A stretch of DNA of 64,000 nucleotides from Chloroflexota bacterium (GCA_016234485.1 JACRBL010000004.1:59591-123590), one strand, 5' to 3'; counted from the first letter of the stretch, positions 22,956 through 32,549 are shown. Program-made: numbers and translations. Notes: generated from the sequence alone by a model not told the origin.

Positions 22956-24446
22956 ATGGCCGAAGAACAAATCTACGATCTGAAAAGCTTGCTAAAAGTG
23001 ATGGGATCTGGTCATATGGAAAACACAACCTATGACACAGCTTGGATCGCTCGCCTCAACGAGATTGACGCCGAAATCAGCAATAAAGCGCTGGAGTGGA
23101 TTTGCGAAAATCAGCTCGAAGATGGCAGTTGGGGCGCAAAGGGAGTACGATATTATCACGATATAGTTATCAGCACACTTTCAGCAATGATTGCACTCAA
23201 TTATCGCGGCCGCCGCACACAAGATCGCATCAAGGTCGAACGAGGCATGCAAGCGCTTGAACGAATTACAGCAGGCGCGACGCAGGGATTGTCTGCTGAT
23301 CCAAACGGCGCGACGGTCGGATTCGAAATGATCATACCAACGCTCGTATCCGAAGGCGAGAGACTTGGGATCATCAAACAACAGGGAGATCGGATCCTTG
23401 GAAAATTGGCTCGGCAAAGATCCGCGAAAATGGAAAAACTCAAAGGGTTAAAAGTCAACCGTCATCTCACCGCAATTTTTTCAACTGAGATGGCTGGCAA
23501 AGACTCGTTGCACTTGCTCGACTTGGACAAATTACAGGAACCGAACGGTTCGGTCGCTTACAGCCCCGCATCAACTGCATATTATCTATTAGCAGTCAAT
23601 CCAAACGACAGATTGGCTTTAAATTATCTACAAGAGACCATCAAAGACGGAGGAGCGCCATTTGTAAAGCCGTTCGACATTTTTGAGCGATGCTGGATTC
23701 TATGGAACTATACATTGGTGGAAGGAATTGATGACGAAATGCGTCAATTAATTTTCCCTCACCTAGAGCATATCAAGAATAACTGGGTATTTGGTAATGG
23801 TGTAAGTTTCACTCAAGATTGCGCGTTATTTGACAGCGATGATACCAGCGTAAGTTTCCACATCCTGAAACATTTTGGCTTCCCAGTTGATATTAACGCA
23901 CTTCTGGCATACGAAGAAGAAAATCATTTTCGTTGTTATCAGTATGAGATCAATCCGTCAATTGGAGTCAACGCGCATGTCTTGCATGCGCTAAAAGATG
24001 TGAAGTACACAAAAAATCATCCGACGGTCACCAAAATCTTGAAATTTCTATACGACACCAGAATTGGCGATACTTACTGGTTTGATAAGTGGCACATCTC
24101 ACCGTATTACATTACTTCACACATCATAATCTGCTGTAGTGATTACGATCAGAGGTTGTGCCAATCTGCAATAAACTGGATTGTCGGGAACCAACGCGAG
24201 GATGGGGCTTGGGGATACTACGAGAACCCGACAGCCGAAGAAACGGCCTATGCTTTACAAGCCCTCAAGTTCTGGCAAAAGCGAGGCGGCCGCGTATCAA
24301 AGGAAATCATCGCCAAAGGTGGAAACTGGCTTAAACAAAACGCGGCCCCCCCATATCCATGGCTTTGGATTGGAAAATCCATATATTACCCTTATCTCAT
24401 TGTTCAGTCAGTGATCCTTACAGCGCTGGCAATGATTGAAGAGTAG
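22956..24446 (+). CDS. Class II diterpene cyclase (copalyl/kolavenyl-diphosphate-synthase type)
   Basis: The 496-residue protein has the beta-gamma fold of class II diterpene cyclases: NTTYDTAWIARL near residue 22, LEWICENQLEDGSWG (QW-like motif), VGFEMIIPTLVSEG, and the protonating DXDD motif DSDDTS near residue 293. Length matches Rv3377c (about 500). It cyclises geranylgeranyl diphosphate to a bicyclic diphosphate by protonation, keeping the diphosphate for the partner enzyme. Start is the ATG 2 bp after the preceding stop. The histidine kinase follows after 4 bp, an unusual operon partner. A GGPP-type synthase is 2.1 kb downstream. Confidence 0.9.
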   Translation: MAEEQIYDLKSLLKVMGSGHMENTTYDTAWIARLNEIDAEISNKALEWICENQLEDGSWGAKGVRYYHDIVISTLSAMIALNYRGRRTQDRIKVERGMQALERITAGATQGLSADPNGATVGFEMIIPTLVSEGERLGIIKQQGDRILGKLARQRSAKMEKLKGLKVNRHLTAIFSTEMAGKDSLHLLDLDKLQEPNGSVAYSPASTAYYLLAVNPNDRLALNYLQETIKDGGAPFVKPFDIFERCWILWNYTLVEGIDDEMRQLIFPHLEHIKNNWVFGNGVSFTQDCALFDSDDTSVSFHILKHFGFPVDINALLAYEEENHFRCYQYEINPSIGVNAHVLHALKDVKYTKNHPTVTKILKFLYDTRIGDTYWFDKWHISPYYITSHIIICCSDYDQRLCQSAINWIVGNQREDGAWGYYENPTAEETAYALQALKFWQKRGGRVSKEIIAKGGNWLKQNAAPPYPWLWIGKSIYYPYLIVQSVILTALAMIEE

Positions 24447-24450
24447 GACT

Positions 24451-26178
24451 ATGAAAAATAGATTATCTATCCTCTTTAATAGGTTGACCGATGTGCCAAC
24501 CGACTTTCCGGATAATGCACGCCGGCAAAAGATTCTCAACATATTGATCGTGAGCATTTTCTTCCTCACTGCTCTCGCAATAATTTTGATTTTGGCACTG
24601 CAAAACCTCGTGAGCTTGGGGCTACAGGGAAACGAATTTTATTTGGCGTTTGTTGTCTTGATAGGATTGGCTATTGTTTATTTTATCAATCGAAGCAAAC
24701 ATCTCCCAAGTTGGCTGGCAAGTTTCTTATTCCTGGTTTTTCTTTCCGCGGCATTTGCGTATACAGACACACCAGAACAACTGGCAAACGGGCGCAGTCT
24801 GTTTGTATTTACCATTCCCGTTATCATGTCGAGCATGCTACTTGTTCCAGCCGCAAGCTTCTTGTTCGCCGGTCTGGTCACGGTGGAATTGATTATTATT
24901 TCCAATGTAAGCAGTGTTGTCCCGAATGGCTTTGCCATCGGCGGTTTCTTCCTTGTGGCTGTCGTAACCTGGCTTTCTGCCCGTAGCCTTGAGCAGGCCA
25001 TCAAGGATCTGCGCGTTGTCAACGCCGAGTTGGATCAGCGCGTCGTGGAACGTACCAGTGAACTCGCCACGGCCCTCTCCCGCGAAACAGTTGAAGCGGG
25101 ACGCCGCGAAGCCATCTTGAATAGCATCGCTGATGGCGTGATTGTCTTCGATAGAACTGGCACAGCAATCCTGTCAAATCCTTCCATTACGAATCTGGTC
25201 AACAAATCGCAAACCGAAATCATTGGCAAGGGACTAAGCGATCTGCTCGATTCGGAAGATGTGAAGGCCAGCGACCGCGTCAGTCTAGCCGCGTTATTGG
25301 AAAAATCCGCGCAAAACCTCTCCAACCTTCGGGTGAAATGGGGAAGGAAGACGCTTTCAGTCAATGCGGCCGAAGTCCGCGACGGCGCTAGCCAAGCCAT
25401 TGGCACAGTTGCAGTATTTCGCGATTTCACACGCGAGGCCGAACTGGAACAAATGAAGAACACCTTTATCGCGATCGTATCACACGAATTGCGTACTCCG
25501 CTGAACGCGATTCTTGGTTATGCAGAGATGTTGAAAGAAGCGGTTTATGGTCAGATAAACGAGAAGCAAAAAAGTGTCTCCGGTCGGATCATGACAAATA
25601 CTCAGCGGTTGCTTGGAATTGTCAGCGATTTGCTGGATCAGGCTCAAATCGAGGCGGGGAAATTAAAAATTCAGATGATTCCCTGCAAACCGGCAGAATT
25701 ACTTGATAACATACACGGCGTTATGGAGAAAACTGCCTCAGACAAAAACCTTAGCCTAATCTTGAAACTCGATCCTGCCATGGACACTACCATCATTGGA
25801 GATCCGCAACGCCTGCAACAAATCATGGTTAACCTGACGAACAACGCGGTCAAATTTACTGATAGCGGCAGTGTCCAGGTAAAAGTTGCTCCAGTTGGTA
25901 CAAAAAACTGGCAAATACAAACCATCGACACAGGGAATGGCATCCCCCAAGATGCGCTTGAATACATCTTCGAAACATTTCGCCAGGTGGACGGCATGAG
26001 TACCCGTCAGCACGGTGGGGTTGGCCTGGGACTCTCCATCGTCAAACAATTGGTTGAACTGATGAATGGAAAAATCACGGTAGAATCAGAGATCGGCAAA
26101 GGCAGTACGTTTACTGTCACATTGCCGCTCATCACCCACAATGGATCGCCTACAGTACCATCAACAAAACAGGAGTAA
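24451..26178 (+). CDS. Membrane PAS sensor histidine kinase
   Basis: The 575-residue protein has about six N-terminal membrane helices (residues 25-185), a coiled coil (AELDQRVVERTSEL), a PAS domain (about 215-330), HisKA with the phospho-acceptor in VSHELRTPLNAILGYAEML (about residue 345) and a HATPase with N box NLTNNAVKF, DTGNGIP and GGVGLGLSIVKQL. No periplasmic domain is evident, so it may sense a membrane or intracellular cue. ATG at 24451 is chosen over a TTG at 24436. It lies 4 bp after the diterpene cyclase and 3 bp before its receiver. Confidence 0.9.
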   Translation: MKNRLSILFNRLTDVPTDFPDNARRQKILNILIVSIFFLTALAIILILALQNLVSLGLQGNEFYLAFVVLIGLAIVYFINRSKHLPSWLASFLFLVFLSAAFAYTDTPEQLANGRSLFVFTIPVIMSSMLLVPAASFLFAGLVTVELIIISNVSSVVPNGFAIGGFFLVAVVTWLSARSLEQAIKDLRVVNAELDQRVVERTSELATALSRETVEAGRREAILNSIADGVIVFDRTGTAILSNPSITNLVNKSQTEIIGKGLSDLLDSEDVKASDRVSLAALLEKSAQNLSNLRVKWGRKTLSVNAAEVRDGASQAIGTVAVFRDFTREAELEQMKNTFIAIVSHELRTPLNAILGYAEMLKEAVYGQINEKQKSVSGRIMTNTQRLLGIVSDLLDQAQIEAGKLKIQMIPCKPAELLDNIHGVMEKTASDKNLSLILKLDPAMDTTIIGDPQRLQQIMVNLTNNAVKFTDSGSVQVKVAPVGTKNWQIQTIDTGNGIPQDALEYIFETFRQVDGMSTRQHGGVGLGLSIVKQLVELMNGKITVESEIGKGSTFTVTLPLITHNGSPTVPSTKQE

Positions 26179-26181
26179 AAC

Positions 26182-26544
26182 ATGAGCGAACTTGCACTAA
26201 TTATTGAAGACGATGAAGATCTTGCCGAGATATTTGGGGAGGCATTGAAAGCGGCAGACTACACAATAGAAATCATCCGCGATGGACTCGCCGCGCAGGA
26301 ACGGATCAGCCAGGTTGTGCCGACCGTAATCACCCTTGACATGCACATTCCACACGTTTCCGGCAAGGCCCTTTTCAATCAGATTCGCGCGGACGAACGA
26401 CTTAACAAGACACGCGTGGTCGTCGCCACTGCTGACGCACAAATAGGGGAAGCCATGCGAGGATTGGCCGACCTTGTTCTCATTAAACCCATTACATTTA
26501 CACAATTGCGAGACCTGACCTTTCGTTTACATCAACGCAAATGA
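26182..26544 (+). CDS. Single-domain response regulator
   Basis: The 120-residue protein is a lone receiver domain: acidic pocket IIEDDEDLAE (residues 7-16), phospho-acceptor D in TLDMHIP (about residue 53), the alcohol residue in VVVATAD and the lysine in VLIKPIT. There is no output domain. It is the likely partner of the kinase 3 bp upstream, and could act through protein contact rather than DNA. Confidence 0.9.
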   Translation: MSELALIIEDDEDLAEIFGEALKAADYTIEIIRDGLAAQERISQVVPTVITLDMHIPHVSGKALFNQIRADERLNKTRVVVATADAQIGEAMRGLADLVLIKPITFTQLRDLTFRLHQRK

Positions 26545-26601
26545 GCCTATCCTGTCAACGAGGTGAATTGTGATCATTGAACAAATAATCAGGCTAATCA
26601 A

Positions 26602-27606
26602 ATGAACATGATCTCAAGACTCCTTCCTAAAATTGAATCCGAATTACAAAATCAGGTTGCGCGCCTCGACCAGCCCGGTACCCATCACTTTCACGAGATG
26701 CTCACCTACCACATGGGCTGGACGGGCGAAGGCGCTGGCCCCGAAGCCACAGGCAAACGCATCCGCCCGTTGATGGTTTTATTGTGCGTTGCATCTTGTG
26801 GTGCAGACTGGCAGTCCGCATTGCCCGCCGCGGCCGCGGTGGAACTCGTCCACAACTTCTCGCTCGTCCATGACGACATCGAAGATAACAGCGACAAACG
26901 CCGCGGGCGGACGACCGTCTGGAAGAAGTGGGGACTCGCCCAGGGGACGAACGCCGGCGACGGCCTCTTCGTCCTCTCGAACCTCGCTCTCACCGACCTT
27001 GAGGCGGGTTACTCGCCCGCGATCGTTCTCCGCGCCGCGAAGATTCTCCACGCCACCTGCCTCGACCTGACGCGCGGCCAATTCCTCGACATCTCCTACG
27101 AAGACCGCACCGACCTCAGCGTGGACGATTACTGGCCGATGGTGAGCGGAAAGACCGCCGCGTTGATCGCGGCCTGCTGTCAGCTCGGCGCGTTGCTCGG
27201 CGGCGCAGACGACGCGCAGCAGGAGGCCTATCGCGCCTTCGGTCACTATCTCGGCCTCGCCTTCCAGGCGCAAGACGATATCCTCGGCATCTGGGGCGAC
27301 GAAGCCCTCACAGGCAAATCCGCCGCGAGCGATCTGGTGGAAGGAAAGAAATCTCTGCCAGTGTTATACGGATTGGAGAATAACGGCGCGTTCGCCAAAC
27401 GCTGGCGGCAGGGACCGATCCGCGCCGAGGAGGTCCAAAGGGTGGCGGCGCTGCTCGAAGCAGAGTCCGCCCGAACGTCCGCGCAGGATGCGGCGCGTCA
27501 GATGACCGATCTCGCGCTGGAGAATCTGCGCGTCGCAAATCCGCAAGGCGAGGCGGGCGCGTCCTTAAAATCATTGGCCGACAAACTACTTCAGCGCGGC
27601 GCTTGA
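26602..27606 (+). CDS. Trans-polyprenyl diphosphate synthase, probably geranylgeranyl diphosphate synthase
   Basis: The 334-residue enzyme has GKRIRPLMVLL, the first aspartate-rich motif HDDIED (DDXXD without insertion) and the second, QAQDDILGIWGD, for metal-diphosphate binding, plus GKTAALIAACC and KKSLPVLYGL. A phenylalanine five residues before the first motif (FSLVHDD) with no insertion in the motif is the arrangement of archaeal-type GGPP synthases. It would supply GGPP for the class II cyclase in the same run of genes. Chain length is inferred, not shown. The TGA stop overlaps the -35 box of the tRNA promoter. Confidence 0.88.
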   Translation: MNMISRLLPKIESELQNQVARLDQPGTHHFHEMLTYHMGWTGEGAGPEATGKRIRPLMVLLCVASCGADWQSALPAAAAVELVHNFSLVHDDIEDNSDKRRGRTTVWKKWGLAQGTNAGDGLFVLSNLALTDLEAGYSPAIVLRAAKILHATCLDLTRGQFLDISYEDRTDLSVDDYWPMVSGKTAALIAACCQLGALLGGADDAQQEAYRAFGHYLGLAFQAQDDILGIWGDEALTGKSAASDLVEGKKSLPVLYGLENNGAFAKRWRQGPIRAEEVQRVAALLEAESARTSAQDAARQMTDLALENLRVANPQGEAGASLKSLADKLLQRGA

Positions 27607-27631
27607 CATGCCTCCTCGCGCTGGCTATAAT
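27603..27631 (+). promoter_or_regulatory. Consensus sigma-70 promoter of tRNA-Gly
   Basis: TTGACA (27603-27608), exactly 17 bases, TATAAT (27626-27631); the tRNA begins 11 bases after the -10. Confidence 0.92.
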
Positions 27632-27642
27632 CCCGCTCGTTC

Positions 27643-27714
27643 GCGGGTGTAGTTCAGTGGTAGAACGCTTGCTTCCCAAGCAAGATATCGTGGGTTCGAG
27701 TCCCATCACCCGCT
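27643..27714 (+). tRNA. tRNA-Gly (anticodon CCC)
   Basis: A 72-nt cloverleaf: acceptor stem GCGGGTG/CACCCGC, anticodon stem CTTGC/GCAAG with loop TTCCCAA (anticodon CCC), T arm GTGGG-TTCGAGT-CCCAT and discriminator T. The 3' CCA is not encoded. It has its own consensus promoter and terminator. Confidence 0.95.
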
Positions 27715-27717
27715 CTG

Positions 27718-27750
27718 ACGCCGAGTTTTTACAACTCGGCGTTTTTGTTT
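27718..27750 (+). terminator. Rho-independent terminator of tRNA-Gly
   Basis: A perfect 10-bp stem ACGCCGAGTT/AACTCGGCGT followed by TTTTGTTTT, four bases after the tRNA. Confidence 0.92.
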
Positions 27751-27810
27751 TGCAAGGTTGCTGATATGAAACAAAGGTTTCCTACAGTTAAAATCATAGG
27801 CGGAGTTACT

Positions 27811-28191
27811 ATGCGTGAGAAAAGCATCATTCTTTATGTGGAAGACAATCGCGAAAACCGCATCCTTGTGCGCCGCGTACTCGAAGCCGAAGGGTATGTT
27901 ATGGACGAGGCCAGCAATGCCGAAGACGCCATGAAAAAAATTCATTCGGTGCGCCCTAGCCTGATCTTGATGGACATCAATATGCCCGATGTGGACGGCT
28001 ACGCGTTGACCGCGCGCATTAAGGCGGAACCAGGATTTGCCTCTGTGCCGATCATCGCGGTTACAGCCAACGTGATGCGCGGCGACCGCGAGCGTTCGTT
28101 GGAAGCGGGGTGCGACGGTTATATTCAAAAGCCCATTGATATAGATATTCTATCCCAGCAAATCGAGCGTTTCCTGGGGAGGTCATTATGA
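27811..28191 (+). CDS. Response regulator, single receiver domain (first gene of the sensor operon)
   Basis: The 126-residue protein is a DivK/CheY-like receiver: YVEDNRENRILVRR, phospho-acceptor D in LMDINMPDVDGYAL (about residue 54), AVTANVM and QKPIDIDIL. The ATG at 27811 has GGCGGAG 6 bases upstream, better than ATGs at 27745 and 27766. It overlaps the next receiver gene by 4 bases and opens a run of densely packed signalling genes reaching 51746. No output domain. Confidence 0.88.
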   Translation: MREKSIILYVEDNRENRILVRRVLEAEGYVMDEASNAEDAMKKIHSVRPSLILMDINMPDVDGYALTARIKAEPGFASVPIIAVTANVMRGDRERSLEAGCDGYIQKPIDIDILSQQIERFLGRSL

Positions 28192-28634
28192 CAGAATCTG
28201 TTCGTTCCTCTTCGCAATCTCATCAAAAATCCAGCGCTTCAGGCGAGACCACTGTGCTGGTGGTGGAAGACAATGTGTCCAATTTCGTCTTGATCGCTCG
28301 CATGTTGGGCTATTTGGGCATCCACTGTGAGTGGAAGACTTCGGGCTACGAAGTGGTGGAATATGCCGATACGCTGCCCCACCTCGATTTGATCCTGATG
28401 GACATCCGCCTGCCTTATGAGGACGGCTATGGCGCGTTGCGAAAGATCCGCTCGGCGGAACATTTGAAGTCCATCCCCATCGTGGCGGTGACGGCCGAGG
28501 CCAGCGACGAGCAGATGCGCAAAGCGCGCGATGCCGGCTTTGACGGTTTCCTCGGCAAGCCACTCGACCCCGACCGATTCCCTGAGCAGATCCGCCGTAT
28601 TCTAAGCGGCGATCGGGTCTGGGAATTGGCCTAA
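28188..28634 (+). CDS. Response regulator, single receiver domain with N-terminal extension
   Basis: The 148-residue protein has a Ser-rich 20-residue lead, then a receiver domain: VVEDNVSNFVLIARML, phospho-acceptor D in LMDIRLPYEDGYGAL, AVTAEAS and GKPLDPDRF. ATGA overlap with the previous receiver and a 6-bp gap to the next sensor gene. Together the two receivers are probable targets of the hybrid kinase at 44397. Confidence 0.88.
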   Translation: MTESVRSSSQSHQKSSASGETTVLVVEDNVSNFVLIARMLGYLGIHCEWKTSGYEVVEYADTLPHLDLILMDIRLPYEDGYGALRKIRSAEHLKSIPIVAVTAEASDEQMRKARDAGFDGFLGKPLDPDRFPEQIRRILSGDRVWELA

Positions 28635-28640
28635 CCTGAA

Positions 28641-31600
28641 ATGAAAGAAGCGAAACCCTTTCAAAAATTTACTAATCGGCCTTTGAGGCCAGGCGGTTTG
28701 GCGCGTCGCATCATCTGGAGATTGATGGCGGCCACGCTCATCCCGCTGGTCTTGATCGCGGGCGCGGTATTCTTTCGCACGCGGCAAGCGCTCGAAGGGC
28801 AGGCCGTGAACCAGATGCAGAACCTGGTTCTCACGGAAATGGGCGCGGCGCAAGAGGCCATGAAGGTCAAACAAATCCGCCTCGACCACATCTCGCGCCG
28901 AACGGATTTCATCGCGGCCCTGGAGATCATCATCCGCGAGCCGCGCGGCGCTCCCGCATTTAATGAAGCCCGCGATAAGGCCGTTTCCATATTTGAAGTC
29001 ATTAATCGCGAAGAGGGGAATCCTATCTTTAACCTTTACTTTATCGCCGACCCCAATGGGACGATCCTGGTTTCGAGCGAGCGAAAATTTGAGGGGACGA
29101 GATTGACCAATTTTACGCGCTACGTGGATATGTTTGCATCAGACGACCAATCTTATGGCGTGTTCGATTTTGTCCCATTCCGGCCAGGCGAATTCACCAT
29201 CGTAACGGTCAATCAATTTCAATCTTCCGACGGCGCCACCCAGGCGCTCATCGGCGGCGTTTCAGACGAGCAGTACGCGGTGGCTATTCTCAAATCCATC
29301 GTAGACCTGACGCCATCCTCGCGCGCTTACTTTATTTCGCACTTTGGCGGCTACGTGGGTTTTGACCCCTACACGGGCGGCATGAAATCCTTCACCACGG
29401 TGAAAGAGCAAACCGACAAACTGGCTGATGCGATCAATGCGATGAAAGCCCCAGGCGTGGAGTTTGCCCCAGCCACCGTCAAATATAAAAACGAGAGCGG
29501 CGTATCGGTCATCGCGCAGGTCATCTGGCTGGAGGAACTAAAGACGGGCGTGGCGCTCGAAGTGCCAGAAGACTCGATCTTTGGCGATATCAATGAACTT
29601 GTCCCCTTCCTGCTTGTGATCTTCTTCGCCGCGTCCTTCGCGATGGGTTTCACCATCATCTGGATCGCGAACCAGGTGGTCAGGCCGATCCGTTCGCTGG
29701 CCGATATCACCAGCCAGTTTGCTCAAGGGAAATTCAGCGAACGCGCTAACATCACCAGCCGCGACGAGCTGGGTACGCTGGCCTCTTCCTTCAACCGCAT
29801 GGCCGATGAATTGAACGCCATGTATCAATCATTGCGCGAACAGGTGGCCGAGCGCACGCGCCAAATCCGCACGGCAGCCGAAGTGGCGCAGGGGTTGACC
29901 TCCACCTTCAAACTGGACGAACTCCTGGACAAGACCGTCCGCCTGATCGTGGAACGGTTTGGCTTCTACCATGCGGGCATCTTTATGATTGACCCCACAG
30001 GGACGACCGCCTCATTGCGCGCCGCTCACGGACCTTCGGCGGAGGAAATGCTCAAACACGGACACCAGCTTGAGGTCGGGTCAGACTCGATTGTGGGGTG
30101 GGCGTCATCGCGTCTCGAACCACGCGTCGCCGCGGACGTGGAGCGGGATCCTGTCCACCATAAAAATCCGCTCCTGCCTGAAACGCGCGCCGAGGCGGGC
30201 ATCCCCATTGCGCTGGGCCAGGTGGCTCTGGGCGTGCTGGATGTGCAAAGCGTGGAGCCGTTCATCTTCGACGATGAGATGATCATTGTTTTGCAGACTC
30301 TCGCCAACCAGATCGCGGTGGCGATTCAAAACGCGTCGCTGGAAGAGGGCGCGCGCGCCGAAGCGCCAGAGATCGAACGCATGTATCGCCAGGGCTTGGA
30401 GATCGTGGGCGCCGAAACCGTTTCGGAAATGTTGGAGTTCACAAGCCGCGCGCTGAACGAAGCGCCAAACCCCACCATCCTGTTACAGATGGATGGAAAT
30501 ACAGCCCGTGTGATCGCGGTCAATCATCCCCTTCGCGATTTGGGCGATGGCATGAAAAAACAGGCGAGCGTGGACGCGGAAGAAGCCGCGCGCCAAATCT
30601 CCCCGTCCCTGCTGGTGAGCGATTTATCGCGGGCCGAAAATGCGCCTGCCACGCTGGTGGGCCTCTTGCGCGAAATTGGCTGTCGAAGCGGGGCCTTCCT
30701 GCCGGTCTTCGTGCAGAATCGTCTCGTGGGAATTGCGCTCGTCGGCGACCAGCCTGGACGGCCTCTTACCATGCCGTCCATTCGCCCCTTCATCAATATC
30801 ACCAACCTGCTTGGCTCAACGCTGGAAAAGATCGAAGCGTTGCAAAGTTCGCAAGCGCGTTTGACTCAACTGGAGGCCATTTCTTCATTCAACCAGGCCG
30901 CGCTCTCCTCCGCCAATATCAATATGTTCTACTCCATCCTCCAGGAGCAGGTGCAACGCGTCATCGGCAACTATAGTTTTGTGGTGGCGCTCTACGATGA
31001 AAAGACCAACTCCATCAGCATCCCTTATCTTTATGAGGATGGCCGCATCCAAAAAGTGGACCCCTTCCCACTCGGCGAAGGGTTAACGTCCGTCATCATC
31101 CGCTCGCGCCAGCCGTTGCTGTTGGTGGAAAACACCGAAAGGCAAGCCCTCGCCCTGGGAGCCAAGATCCACGGCAAGGCCGCCAAATCTTGGATGGGCG
31201 TTCCACTGCTCGTGAACGAACAACCAATCGGCGCGCTGATCGTGCAAGACCTGGAAAATGAACGCCGCTTCGATGAGAGTCACCTGCGCTTCCTGGTGGA
31301 GCTCGGCGCGCAAATGGCGGGCAGTATTCAAAACGTGCGCCTGCTGGAACAGAGCCGCACCACCGCCCTGCAACTTCAAACCGCCGCTGAGATCGCGCGC
31401 GATATCAGCGGCTCGCTCAACCTGGACGAGTTGCTGTTGCGCGGCGTCAACCTCATTCGCGAACGCTTCAACTTCTACCACGCCAGCGTCTTCCTGCTGG
31501 ACCTGCACGGCGAATTTGCCCTCATCCGCGAAGCCACGGGCGAGGCGGGCGCGCAACTCAAACGCACGGGACACAAACTCGCGGTCGGCTCCAAGTCCAT

Positions 31601-32546
31601 CGTCGGTTACGTGACGGGACGCGGTGAATCGCTGGTGGTGAACGACACGCTCAAAGACGCCACCTATTTCGCCAACCCCGTCCTGCCCGATACGCGCAGT
31701 GAGGCCGCCATCCCCCTCAAAGTGGGCGAACGCATCCTCGGCGCGCTGGACGTGCAAAGCGGTCTGCCCTACGCCTTCAACGACGAGAACCTGCGCACGC
31801 TCGAAATTCTCGCCGACCAACTGGCGGTGGCCGTGGTCAACACGGAATTGTTCGCCGAAACGCAGGAACACCTCTCGCAACACCGCCTGCTTCACCACAT
31901 CACCACCTCCGCGGCCTCCGGCGCCACCCTCGAAGAAGCGCTGGAGACGACCGTGCGCGGCCTGCAAGTGACCCTGGGCGGCGATCGCGTTTCCATTCTG
32001 CTCCTCGATCGGGACAGGAAAATGCTTGAGATGCGCGCCTTCGTTGGCTACGCGGAAGACGCCAGCGCCATCCGCATTCCGCTTGGGACGGGCATCACGG
32101 GTTGGGCCGCCACCCACCGCAAACCCCTGCGCGTGGACGATGTGACCCACGACGCGCGCTACATTCAAGTAAGCGAAAACACCCGCTCCGAACTTGCCAT
32201 CCCGCTCATCTATCGTAACGAACTGCTCGGCATCGTCAACGTGGAAAGCGAACAGGTTGCCGCGTACACCGAAAACGACGAAGAGATGCTCGGCACGCTG
32301 GCGGGCAGTCTGGCGGCGGTCATTGCGAACGCTCGTCTACTAGCACAGATCCGCAGGCAGGCGGAGCGCGAACGCATGCTCTACGAAGTCACCAGCAAGA
32401 TCCGCCGCTCCGTCGACGTGCGCTCCATCCTTGCCACCACCGCCAGCGAATTGACGCGGGCTGTTGGAGCGCGCTACACCCAGATCAAGATCACTTCGGA
32501 ACAGGAAGCAGAACCCAGCGCCGAGCGTTCCTCCGATGGGGCATGA
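28641..32546 (+). CDS. Cache-HAMP-multi-GAF sensor without kinase domain
   Basis: This 1301-residue protein has a membrane helix at 28-45, an extracytoplasmic Cache-like domain (about 50-315), a second helix (about 320-345), HAMP (348-400), a signalling helix and about five GAF domains (roughly 410-565, 575-730, 745-900, 912-1070 and 1080-1235). It ends with a helix and VTSKIRRSVDVRSILATTAS, like the first part of a sixth GAF, then stops. No HisKA, HATPase, cyclase or GGDEF domain is present, so it must signal through a partner. GAF cores share FGFYHAGIF-type and ALDVQS-type blocks. The next sensor gene starts 3 bp downstream. Confidence 0.85.
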   Translation: MKEAKPFQKFTNRPLRPGGLARRIIWRLMAATLIPLVLIAGAVFFRTRQALEGQAVNQMQNLVLTEMGAAQEAMKVKQIRLDHISRRTDFIAALEIIIREPRGAPAFNEARDKAVSIFEVINREEGNPIFNLYFIADPNGTILVSSERKFEGTRLTNFTRYVDMFASDDQSYGVFDFVPFRPGEFTIVTVNQFQSSDGATQALIGGVSDEQYAVAILKSIVDLTPSSRAYFISHFGGYVGFDPYTGGMKSFTTVKEQTDKLADAINAMKAPGVEFAPATVKYKNESGVSVIAQVIWLEELKTGVALEVPEDSIFGDINELVPFLLVIFFAASFAMGFTIIWIANQVVRPIRSLADITSQFAQGKFSERANITSRDELGTLASSFNRMADELNAMYQSLREQVAERTRQIRTAAEVAQGLTSTFKLDELLDKTVRLIVERFGFYHAGIFMIDPTGTTASLRAAHGPSAEEMLKHGHQLEVGSDSIVGWASSRLEPRVAADVERDPVHHKNPLLPETRAEAGIPIALGQVALGVLDVQSVEPFIFDDEMIIVLQTLANQIAVAIQNASLEEGARAEAPEIERMYRQGLEIVGAETVSEMLEFTSRALNEAPNPTILLQMDGNTARVIAVNHPLRDLGDGMKKQASVDAEEAARQISPSLLVSDLSRAENAPATLVGLLREIGCRSGAFLPVFVQNRLVGIALVGDQPGRPLTMPSIRPFINITNLLGSTLEKIEALQSSQARLTQLEAISSFNQAALSSANINMFYSILQEQVQRVIGNYSFVVALYDEKTNSISIPYLYEDGRIQKVDPFPLGEGLTSVIIRSRQPLLLVENTERQALALGAKIHGKAAKSWMGVPLLVNEQPIGALIVQDLENERRFDESHLRFLVELGAQMAGSIQNVRLLEQSRTTALQLQTAAEIARDISGSLNLDELLLRGVNLIRERFNFYHASVFLLDLHGEFALIREATGEAGAQLKRTGHKLAVGSKSIVGYVTGRGESLVVNDTLKDATYFANPVLPDTRSEAAIPLKVGERILGALDVQSGLPYAFNDENLRTLEILADQLAVAVVNTELFAETQEHLSQHRLLHHITTSAASGATLEEALETTVRGLQVTLGGDRVSILLLDRDRKMLEMRAFVGYAEDASAIRIPLGTGITGWAATHRKPLRVDDVTHDARYIQVSENTRSELAIPLIYRNELLGIVNVESEQVAAYTENDEEMLGTLAGSLAAVIANARLLAQIRRQAERERMLYEVTSKIRRSVDVRSILATTASELTRAVGARYTQIKITSEQEAEPSAERSSDGA

Positions 32547-32549
32547 GCC

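Noticed and set aside
22956..24446. Squalene-hopene cyclase
   Set aside because: It is about 500 residues, not over 600, and has the diterpene class II N-terminal pattern and DSDD motif.
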